A DNA stretch of 5,424 nucleotides. Source: JBBKWQ01 sp037969115 (GTDB taxonomy: Bacteria > Actinomycetota > Acidimicrobiia > Acidimicrobiales > Ilumatobacteraceae). Location: NCBI GenBank assembly GCA_037969115.1, contig JBBKWQ010000092.1, positions 1-5,424 of the forward strand, read 5' to 3'. Below are positions 1 to 5,424 of the stretch, piece by piece (position 1 is the first letter of the stretch; each line of letters starts with the position of its first letter). A program made the translations under genes and the position numbers. The notes under the pieces were generated by a model. That model saw only the letters and a program-made list of their open reading frames with translations. It did not search any database and had not been told where the DNA came from.

Positions 1-1194
1 GGCGTGGACGTGTCCGCATCCGACATGCTCGACGTGGTGGCGGCTCTCGTCGACAAGAGCCTGGTCCGGGCCGAGGCCTCCGCCGGTGAGCCCCGGTTCC
101 GGATGCTGCAAATGGTCGCCGACTTCGCTCGCGATCGCTTGGCCGAGTGCGAGAAGGACACCGCCGTCGGCAAGCTCCATGCGATGCACTACCGCCAGAT
201 CGGTCTGGAGGTCGGGAGAGGTGTGATTCGCGGCGATCAGCGCCATTGGCTCGCAGTGGTCGGCGACGACACCGAGGGCGAGGCCGGCAATCTTCGCGCC
301 GCCATGAAGTGGCTGATGGAACATCGCCGCCTCGACGACCTGGCGTCGCTGGCCTGGGCGCTGTGGGTACCCGCCTGGGTCAACGGCCAGATCGACGAAG
401 GACGACGCCTCGCCCGTGCCACCCTTTCGGCCGAAGGCGAGCTCTCCGATCACTCGCGTGCGCGCCTTCTCGTGGTCCTCGGACTCTTCGACATGTGGAC
501 TGGCAGTCATGACGACGCCATTGCCGAGTTGCAGGAGGGGGGTGATCTGGCTCGTGTCGTCGGCGACGAGGACGCGGCTGCCGGAGCGATGCTGGCCGAG
601 TCCATGATCGTCGGGTCCATCGCCGGAGAGCAACGGGCTGAAGAGCTCGCACTCCAGACGTTGGCGACGTACCGCCGACTCGAGGACACCTGGGGTGAAG
701 CGGCGGCCCTGAACGTGCTCGGCTGGATCTACGCAGCGCAGGGACGATTCGACGACGAAGCCGTGTTCGAGCAGGCACACGCTGTCTCCCTCGCGGCGGG
801 GGACGAACAGTTCACGGCCCTCGCCGAGGTCAATCTGGCCGAGTACCGGCTCCACCATGGCGACGTCGACGAAGCGTCTCGGCTGCTGGCCACGTGTTCC
901 GAACGCCATCGGTCGCTCCGCCTGATGTACTCCGGGGCATACCTGCTCGAGGGAGCAGCCCGCTTGGCGGCCTACGGACACGATTCGGAGCGTGCGGCGA
1001 TGCTCCTCGGAGCAGCAGCGGAAATGCGTTCGACGACAGGCGTGACGGTGTGGGGAAGCCAACTCGATCGGCGCGATCGCTTCGCCGCCGAGCTGTCCAG
1101 GACCCTCGGCACCGAGACCTTCGCCGCCGCCATTGAAGCCGGGCGAGCGCTCGGTTATACCGACGCGGTCGCCGAGGCGTCGCTTGTCGAGTGA
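1..1194 (+). CDS. STAND/NB-ARC-type regulatory ATPase with TPR-like repeats, C-terminal part (5' partial)
   Basis: The reading frame is open from the first base to a TGA at 1192-1194, giving 397 residues with no visible start, so the N-terminus lies outside the window. Near the left end LVDKSLVR (about residues 17-24) followed by RFRMLQMVADFARDRL (about 33-48) matches the winged-helix segment that follows the NB-ARC ATPase in actinobacterial SARP, LuxR-like and cyclase-like regulators. Next comes NLRAAMKWL (about 97-105), the usual entry into the TPR region, then alpha-helical A/L/E-rich repeats to about residue 330. The tail, with LLGAAAEMRSTTG and then LGTETFAAAIEAGRALGYTDAV, is the typical C-terminal end of this family. 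No LuxR-type HTH follows it, so any DNA-binding or catalytic output domain must be at the unseen N-terminus. Role inferred: a signalling or transcriptional switch using ATP binding and TPR-mediated sensing. The partner is unknown. The 3' end overlaps the convergent SARP gene by 40 bp. Confidence 0.85.
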   Translation, partial: GVDVSASDMLDVVAALVDKSLVRAEASAGEPRFRMLQMVADFARDRLAECEKDTAVGKLHAMHYRQIGLEVGRGVIRGDQRHWLAVVGDDTEGEAGNLRAAMKWLMEHRRLDDLASLAWALWVPAWVNGQIDEGRRLARATLSAEGELSDHSRARLLVVLGLFDMWTGSHDDAIAELQEGGDLARVVGDEDAAAGAMLAESMIVGSIAGEQRAEELALQTLATYRRLEDTWGEAAALNVLGWIYAAQGRFDDEAVFEQAHAVSLAAGDEQFTALAEVNLAEYRLHHGDVDEASRLLATCSERHRSLRLMYSGAYLLEGAARLAAYGHDSERAAMLLGAAAEMRSTTGVTVWGSQLDRRDRFAAELSRTLGTETFAAAIEAGRALGYTDAVAEASLVE

Positions 1195-4100
1195 GGGTTG
1201 AATCCGAGCGCCTTGGCAATCGCAGATTCGAGCGCTCGAATCCGAGCCTCCAGCGCGAGGGCGCCTTGCGAGGCGGCGACGTCGCGAGCCTCTGCCAACC
1301 GCTCGGCCGCTCCCGTCGCGTTTCCGGTGTGCAATTCGAGCGCGGCTGAAGCGATTGTCGTGAACGGCCGGTTGAACTCCTCACCGGTCGCGGCGAGACG
1401 TTGGTCGGCACTGCGCACCAGGTCGAGACCCGGGTCGATCTCACCACCCCGGGCGAGCAGTTCCCCGAGCACCGCCTCGAACGTCGGGAGGCAGGAGCGG
1501 GCGCCGACCGACAGATAGCGCGAGCGCCCTTCGGAGAACAATGCAACGGCGTCGTCGAACGCCCCACGTTCGGCCGCCAGCATGGCCTCGTACATCAGCA
1601 GCTGTCCGCCCCAGAAGGCGAACTGCGCCGACGGGTCGGCCGCCCGAGCCCTACGGACGAAGTGGTCGAGGTCGTCGAATCGGAACAGGATCGCGGCCGT
1701 GGTGCCGGCGAAGCAACTGATGGCCGGACAGGCATGGTCGCCGGACCGGTCGATGAACGCATCGAACTCCGCATAGACGTCGCTCGGCGCGTCGCGACCC
1801 ATGATGACGCGAGTCCACAGTCGGAAGCACCGGGCCGATACCCGACTCTCGGCGTCGAAGGCATTCACCGGATCGCCCTCACCCTCGAGCAGGTCGACCG
1901 ACAGTTCGAAATGGTCCGACGCTGCCTGGAGTTGGCCCAGAGACCAGAACGCGACGCCACGAGATGCCTCGCCGATGGATCGGACGATCGGCCGCGAATC
2001 GGTTCGACAGATCTCGTGCAACTCCTCGATCAGCGATGTTCCGCTCGCCACATCGGCGGCAGTGGCGAGCGAGGACCAGTGGAACCAGAGCAGCTCGCGT
2101 GCAAGGTCTCGCCGACCGAGTTCCGTGGCCAGGCCGCGCGCTCGCTCGAGCAGCGCATGGTCTGCGCCGCAGAAGTAGCGGGTCGCCTGGGTGACCTCCA
2201 GGAACCGGACGATGCTGGCGAGTTCGGCCTCGGTCGACGCAACCGAGCGCGGCACCGATCGTCGCAATCGGGTCGCTCGGTACAGGAGATCCTCGGCGCT
2301 GGTGTACGCCGCCCTGTGCACGGCCACGTCGGCCGCTCGTTCGAGTGCCTCAGCGGCTCGCTCCGGCCCGGTCAACGCGGCCGCTCGCCACACGTGCTCG
2401 GCGAGCACCTCCGCGTCGTCGCGATCCTCGCCCCGCTCCTCCATGACGTCGGCCACTCGGAGGTGCAGCCGGGCTCGGCGCAGTGACGTCAAACCGTCGA
2501 GGAGGACTTCTCGGACGAGGGCGTGGCTGAACCGGAGACCACCGGGCACGTCAACGGCGTCGACCAGGATGCGTTCCCCGAGCGCCGATTCGAGGTGCCG
2601 GGCACACTCGTCCACCGTCGTGTCGTGTGTCGCGGCGAGCAGCGCCAAGTCGAAGTCGCGCCCGATCACTGCTGCGATTTCGAGCAAGCGAACGGTCTCA
2701 GCCGGGAGCAGTGCGAGTCGGCATCGAACGGCGTCGCGAACCGTCGGGGGCACCTCGTCATCAGGGCTGCGATCGGTGCCGAGCAGACGACCCAGCTGGA
2801 TCGTGTAGAACGGATTCCCTTCCGCTCGTTCATGGATCCGCTCGATCATCGTCGGTGAGATCGGTGTGGGCTGCGTCGACTTCAACACGCGCTCCGCGTC
2901 GCCGGCGTTCAGGCCTTCGAGACGGTGACGCTGGCTTCCGTGTCGACGTGCGATCGTGCCGAGCGTGTCGGTGAGGGCGTCGTCTCGACCGACCGAGAGC
3001 GTTCGTGTCGTCGCGACGACCAGGACGCCCCGCTCGAGCCGCGTGGCGAGGAAGCGAAGCAGTTCGAGCGAGGTCGTGTCCGCCCAGTGGATGTCGTCGA
3101 GCAGAACGACAAGCGATGCCGCGCTGTCGTCGGCGCGAAGGAGATCAGCGATCGCCTCGAAGGCCTCGAACCGAATCAGGGCACCCTGTCCCGGAATGAG
3201 CGGGACCGCACCCGAGAGCAGATCTGAGAGGGGCGGTCCGACCTGGCGCTCGTCCGGGAGCAGCTGACGGATGATCTGAAGCCACGGCCAGAGTGCAGGC
3301 GCGGCACCACGCTCGTCGCAGCGTCCGCTCACCGTTGTGGAACCGTGCTGGATCGCTGCTCGGCGCAGCTCCTCCGCGAGCCGGGTCTTCCCGATTCCGG
3401 GATCTCCCTCGATCACGACGAAGCGGGCATCGTGCACCGAGTCGTCGAGCGCACCGAGCATCTCGCCGAGCTCGCGCTCACGTCCCACGAAGTCATCGTG
3501 CTCATCGGGTGTCGATGACCGCACGATCGGACCCGTGTGCCGGAGCCACTCCGCCTGTTGCAAGATCGCCTGCTCGACGTCGCGGAGTTCGTCTCCGGGC
3601 TCGAGTCCGAGCTCAGCTCGCAAGTAGCTCGCAGCATCGGCGAGCGACCGCAGCGCGTCCGTCTGTCGACCCGACCGGTACAGAGCGATGGCGAGCCCGA
3701 CCCGGAGCGACTCGCGTACCGGGTACTGGGCAACCAACGAGGCCAGGTCGCTCACGAGCTCACGGTGGCGTCCGAGCTCCAGCTCGACGTCCATCCAGCT
3801 TTCAGTGGCGGCGAGCCGCATCTCCTCGAGTCGTACCGCCTCGGCAACGGCGGGAGCATGATCGGCGAGCTCGAGAAGCGGCGGTCCTCGCCACAGCGCG
3901 AGCGCAGCGCGAAGTACGTCGCTTGCAGCTCGAGGGTTGGCGGCATCGACATGACCTCGCGCCTCGGCACAGAGCTGTTCGAACTCGTCCACGTCGACCG
4001 ACTCGGGCGGGCAGACGAGTTGATACCCCGACTGGTCGGACTCGAGTCGGGCGCACCCTGCGTTCCCCAGCGCCTTGCGGAGCCGAGACACGTAGCTCTG

Positions 4101-4289
4101 GAGCGTGGACGATGCTGACGCCGGCGGCGACGCGCCCCACACGATGTCGATCAGAACGTCGGTGCGTACCGGTTGGCCCCTCGCTGCGACCAGCGCTGCG
4201 AGCACGGCGCGAGGCTGCCGTCCGCCCAATTGCACCTGCTGGGCGTCGTCGTCTCGGACTTCGAGTTGCCCGAGCAATCCGAATCGCAT
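1155..4289 (-). CDS. SARP-family (BTAD) transcriptional regulator with AAA ATPase and TPR-like C-terminus
   Basis: Complete gene of 1044 residues ending in TAA. It is a predicted cytoplasmic DNA-binding regulator of the large AfsR-like kind. Residues 1-95 form an OmpR/SARP winged helix (MRFGLLGQLEV start, GGRQPRAVLAALV, then TLQSYVSRLRKALG with a GYQL wing). Residues about 100-245 are the BTAD helical domain (VDVDEFEQL, ALALWRGPPL, GRQTDALR, LGLEPGDELRDVEQAIL). An ATPase follows: FVGRERELGEM at 267-277, Walker A GDPGIGKT at 295-302, Walker B VVLLDDIHWAD at 394-404, strand LVVATTR at 423-429, GNPFY at 491-495 and RFSHALVREVLL at 586-597. Residues about 640-1025 are TPR-like helices, probably a sensor or oligomerisation region. 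All key nucleotide-binding residues are present. The start was set at ATG 4289 because homology begins there. GTG at 4292 is an in-frame alternative; the longer frame to 4481 would run into the divergent MBL gene. The specific signal and targets are not known. Confidence 0.92.
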   Translation of the reverse strand: MRFGLLGQLEVRDDDAQQVQLGGRQPRAVLAALVAARGQPVRTDVLIDIVWGASPPASASSTLQSYVSRLRKALGNAGCARLESDQSGYQLVCPPESVDVDEFEQLCAEARGHVDAANPRAASDVLRAALALWRGPPLLELADHAPAVAEAVRLEEMRLAATESWMDVELELGRHRELVSDLASLVAQYPVRESLRVGLAIALYRSGRQTDALRSLADAASYLRAELGLEPGDELRDVEQAILQQAEWLRHTGPIVRSSTPDEHDDFVGRERELGEMLGALDDSVHDARFVVIEGDPGIGKTRLAEELRRAAIQHGSTTVSGRCDERGAAPALWPWLQIIRQLLPDERQVGPPLSDLLSGAVPLIPGQGALIRFEAFEAIADLLRADDSAASLVVLLDDIHWADTTSLELLRFLATRLERGVLVVATTRTLSVGRDDALTDTLGTIARRHGSQRHRLEGLNAGDAERVLKSTQPTPISPTMIERIHERAEGNPFYTIQLGRLLGTDRSPDDEVPPTVRDAVRCRLALLPAETVRLLEIAAVIGRDFDLALLAATHDTTVDECARHLESALGERILVDAVDVPGGLRFSHALVREVLLDGLTSLRRARLHLRVADVMEERGEDRDDAEVLAEHVWRAAALTGPERAAEALERAADVAVHRAAYTSAEDLLYRATRLRRSVPRSVASTEAELASIVRFLEVTQATRYFCGADHALLERARGLATELGRRDLARELLWFHWSSLATAADVASGTSLIEELHEICRTDSRPIVRSIGEASRGVAFWSLGQLQAASDHFELSVDLLEGEGDPVNAFDAESRVSARCFRLWTRVIMGRDAPSDVYAEFDAFIDRSGDHACPAISCFAGTTAAILFRFDDLDHFVRRARAADPSAQFAFWGGQLLMYEAMLAAERGAFDDAVALFSEGRSRYLSVGARSCLPTFEAVLGELLARGGEIDPGLDLVRSADQRLAATGEEFNRPFTTIASAALELHTGNATGAAERLAEARDVAASQGALALEARIRALESAIAKALGFNPHSTSDASATASV
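1225..1242. repeat. 18-bp perfect palindrome in the 3' end of the SARP gene
   Basis: GATTCGAGCGCTCGAATC is perfectly self-complementary. It encodes part of the IRALES segment near the C-terminus of the SARP protein. It also lies 31 bp past the stop codon of the convergent left gene, where a terminator of that gene would be expected. As RNA it would fold to a stem of about 7 bp with a 4-nt loop and no U-tract. A 10-bp direct repeat (GAATCCGAGC at 1200-1209 and 1238-1247) surrounds it. Confidence 0.5.
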
Positions 4290-4297
4290 CACACGCG

Positions 4298-4326
4298 AAC
4301 TTACGCCCTTGACGCGTGCTTGACGA
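4298..4326 (-). promoter_or_regulatory. Candidate promoter of the SARP gene, possibly leaderless
   Basis: On the minus strand TAAGTT (4303-4298) fits the actinobacterial -10 pattern TANNNT. TCGTCA (4326-4321) lies 17 bp upstream and matches 4 of 6 bases of TTGACA. The -10 ends 5 nt before GTG 4292 and 8 nt before ATG 4289, so transcription would begin at or within a few bases of the start codon, giving a leaderless mRNA. An AAGGG at 4310-4306 is the only Shine-Dalgarno-like sequence, but it lies 16 nt from the ATG, which is too far to be convincing. This is inferred from short motifs only. Confidence 0.3.
4308..4325 (+). promoter_or_regulatory. Heptamer direct repeat, candidate SARP operator
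   Basis: CTTGACG occurs at 4308-4314 and again, identically, at 4319-4325, separated by the 4 bp CGTG. This gives an exact 11-bp period, one helical turn. SARP regulators are known to bind heptameric direct repeats with 4-bp spacers in target promoters. The pair lies 19-36 bp upstream of the SARP start and overlaps its candidate -35 and spacer, and it is about 90 bp upstream of the divergent MBL start. The heptamer differs from the TCGAGNN-type consensus described for ActII-ORF4, so binding by this protein is an inference from geometry and position. Confidence 0.45.
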
Positions 4327-4352
4327 GAGGCGATCGAGCGCCTGCAGGACTT

Positions 4353-4359
4353 TGTCAAG
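4353..4359 (-). promoter_or_regulatory. Third, inverted copy of the heptamer (CTTGACA)
   Basis: Read on the minus strand, positions 4359-4353 are CTTGACA, matching the upstream heptamers in six of seven bases. Its centre is 34 bp from the nearer direct repeat, close to three helical turns, so all three copies would face the same side of the helix. It could be a third half-site closer to the MBL gene. It also resembles a perfect -35 (TTGACA) for the minus strand, but no acceptable -10 follows at 16-18 bp. Confidence 0.25.
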
Positions 4360-4400
4360 GCCGGCGCGCGACAACGGATACCGACATCGAACCCGACCTC

Positions 4401-4406
4401 AAGGAG
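4401..4406 (+). promoter_or_regulatory. Shine-Dalgarno site of the MBL-fold gene
   Basis: AAGGAG sits 9 nt before the ATG at 4416-4418, a near-ideal ribosome binding site. It decides the start of the MBL gene: the same frame runs open upstream to an ATG at 4173, but that extension is inside the SARP gene on the other strand and lacks such a site. Confidence 0.85.
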
Positions 4407-4415
4407 AGCACTGCG

Positions 4416-5285
4416 ATGACCGACACCACGACCCGAGCGACGGCGACCGAACCGCTTCCGGTCCCCGAGGTGACCCCACAACTCATTGCCCCGGACACCT
4501 GGCTGATCCCGAACCTGGCACCCGTCGGCGACGACTACCTGTACGTGAATTCAATTCTCATCCTCGGCGACGAGCCCGTCGTCGTCGACACCGGGGCCCC
4601 GATGCACACGGAGCGCTGGTTCGAATCGGTGACATCACTCGTCGATCCCGCCGACGTCAAGTGGATCTTCCTGTCGCATGACGACGGCGACCACACCGGT
4701 GGACTGCCGGCGATGCTCGAAGCGGCTCCCGACGCCACGCTCGTCACGAACTTCTTCAGCTTCGAACGGTTGAACCTCGAGCCCGACCGCGCCCTCCCGC
4801 TCGAACGCATGATCTGGCTCGATCCCGGATCGTCGCTCGACGTCGGCGACCGACGGCTGCACCTCTTTCGACCGCCGATCTTCGACGGGCCGACAACGCG
4901 GGGGCTCCACGACGACCGCACCGGAGTGATGTGGGCTGTGGATTCGTTCGCAGCAGGGACTCCCGGGGCCGTGTACCACGCAGGAGACGTTCCAAAAGAC
5001 CTCTACGAAAGCACCTTCGACGGCTACAACAGCTTGATCTCGCCATGGCATGCCTGGCTCGACACGCGAACCTACGGCGGCCACGTGGACCTGATCGAAG
5101 CGTTCGGCCCCACGACGATCGCAACTGCACACGGCCCACTCCTCACCGGTCCGTTCATTCCCGACGCGTTCGACCGGGTTCGTGCCCTGGCGGGCCGACC
5201 CCTGATCGACCCGCCCGACCAGTCATTGCTCGACGAAATGCTCGCCGGCGTCATGGCGGCTTCGGACCCGGTGGCGACATCGTGA
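4416..5285 (+). CDS. Metallo-beta-lactamase-fold metalloprotein, flavodiiron ODP-like, stand-alone
   Basis: The protein has 289 residues, no signal peptide and no membrane segment, so it is probably cytoplasmic. The MBL fold is shown by VVVDTG (56-60), the metal motif SHDDGDHTGG (87-96), VDSF (D176) and AHGP (H239). Spacing of these positions (92 to 157, 157 to 176, 176 to 239) closely follows that of the diiron domain of flavodiiron proteins, whose ligands are H-x-E-x-D-H, H, D, H. Here the set reads H88-x-D90-x-D92-H93, D157, D176, H239: the Glu is replaced by Asp, and the next His is replaced by Asp within PPIFDGPTTRG. No flavodoxin or rubredoxin domain follows, so it cannot be a complete flavodiiron reductase. 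It may be an oxygen- or NO-related diiron protein or a hydrolase; the substrate is unknown. It is transcribed divergently from the SARP regulator, 126 bp from that gene's start, suggesting it is a target. Confidence 0.85.
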   Translation: MTDTTTRATATEPLPVPEVTPQLIAPDTWLIPNLAPVGDDYLYVNSILILGDEPVVVDTGAPMHTERWFESVTSLVDPADVKWIFLSHDDGDHTGGLPAMLEAAPDATLVTNFFSFERLNLEPDRALPLERMIWLDPGSSLDVGDRRLHLFRPPIFDGPTTRGLHDDRTGVMWAVDSFAAGTPGAVYHAGDVPKDLYESTFDGYNSLISPWHAWLDTRTYGGHVDLIEAFGPTTIATAHGPLLTGPFIPDAFDRVRALAGRPLIDPPDQSLLDEMLAGVMAASDPVATS

Positions 5286-5300
5286 GAACGTGACTCGTTC
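5286..5300. terminator. Small inverted repeat between convergent genes
   Basis: GAACG (5286-5290), a 5-nt loop and CGTTC (5296-5300) form a perfect 5-bp stem. It starts immediately after the MBL stop codon and reaches into the stop codon of the opposite gene. It fills the whole 13-bp gap, so it could serve both strands. The stem is short and has no U-tract, so a terminator role is weakly supported. Confidence 0.2.
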
Positions 5301-5424
5301 AACGGATCGACTTCACGAAGATCTCGCGAGCAGCGCCATCGAACTCGGCGTGCGTGGGTTCGACGACGATCACTGCCTGCACGGTGTCCAACACACAGGT
5401 GACCCACCAGTTCCGATTCGCTCG
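5299..5424 (-). CDS. Hypothetical protein, C-terminal 41 residues (5' partial, runs off right edge)
   Basis: On the minus strand the frame entering from the right edge is open for 41 codons to a TGA at 5301-5299. It reads with strong G/C at third positions and a protein-like composition: NWWVTCVLDTVQAVIVVEP, then HAEFDGAAREIFVKSIR. A hydrophobic beta-strand-like stretch (VQAVIVVEP) is followed by an amphipathic helix ending in SIR. Such an ending is common in small secreted or lipoprotein-like actinobacterial proteins, but I do not recognise a family. The gene converges on the MBL gene with 13 bp between the stop codons, the spacing expected of real neighbours. The start is outside the window and no function is proposed. 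Confidence 0.6.
   Translation of the reverse strand, partial: RANRNWWVTCVLDTVQAVIVVEPTHAEFDGAAREIFVKSIR

Noticed and set aside
1401..2486. Long open frame (361 codons) on the + strand within the SARP gene
   Set aside because: It is antisense to the TPR and ATPase coding region, has an arginine-rich composition with no domain signature, and is the usual mirror frame of a high-GC gene.
3293..4312. Open frame of 339 codons on the + strand opposite the SARP N-terminal half
   Set aside because: It is extremely Arg/Pro/Ala-rich and low in complexity, opposite clearly recognisable winged-helix, BTAD and Walker A coding sequence.
4341..4348. CCTGCAGG palindrome in the divergent region
   Set aside because: An 8-bp palindrome of this composition is expected by chance in GC-rich DNA and has no repeat partner here.
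4352..4381. TTGTCA followed by GGATAC as a promoter for the MBL gene
   Set aside because: The -10 candidate matches the consensus poorly at any of the 16-18 bp spacings, so no MBL promoter is annotated.
4173..4415. Upstream extension of the MBL gene to an ATG at 4173
   Set aside because: It would run through the SARP start and the control region. The ATG at 4416 has AAGGAG at ideal spacing and the translated extension looks non-coding.
4290..4481. Upstream extension of the SARP gene to an ATG at 4481
   Set aside because: The extra 64 residues are arginine-rich without homology, would overlap the MBL gene start and its Shine-Dalgarno site, and precede the conserved MRFGLLG start of the winged helix.
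5072..5407. Minus-strand open frame of 111 codons overlapping the MBL 3' end
   Set aside because: It is opposite conserved MBL motifs and Arg/Ser-rich; the other minus frame ending at 5299 has a far better composition.

Overview
The window is GC-rich, and its genes are packed tightly on both strands with strong G/C preference at third codon positions. It carries a SARP-type (BTAD) regulator fused to an ATPase and TPR-like region. Together these point to an actinomycete-type bacterium (Actinomycetota). The lineage within the phylum cannot be fixed from this sequence; an acidimicrobial or streptomycete-like genome are both possible. No rRNA, tRNA, CRISPR array, insertion sequence or phage gene was seen.

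Layout from left to right. (1) Positions 1-1194 (+): the C-terminal 397 residues of a large STAND/NB-ARC-type regulatory ATPase, with a helical TPR-like region; its N-terminus lies off the left edge. (2) Positions 1155-4289 (-): a complete 1044-residue SARP-family transcriptional regulator with a winged-helix DNA-binding domain, BTAD domain, AAA-type ATPase and long TPR-like C-terminus. It converges on gene 1 with a 40-bp tail-to-tail coding overlap. (3) Positions 4290-4415: a compact divergent control region. It holds a perfect heptamer direct repeat (CTTGACG, 4-bp spacer, CTTGACG) and a third near-identical inverted copy. (4) Positions 4416-5285 (+): a stand-alone metallo-beta-lactamase-fold protein of 289 residues, resembling the diiron (ODP) domain of flavodiiron proteins but with one ligand position changed from His to Asp. 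(5) Positions 5299-5424 (-): the C-terminal 41 residues of another protein, running in from the right edge and ending 13 bp from the MBL gene stop.

The simplest functional reading is a divergent regulator-target pair. The SARP-ATPase would bind the 11-bp-spaced heptamers between the two genes and control the MBL-fold enzyme, itself, or both. The repeat geometry is what is known for SARP operators, but the pairing is inference. The left gene is a second large ATPase/TPR regulator of a related architecture, so this locus places two signal-integrating STAND-type regulators tail to tail.
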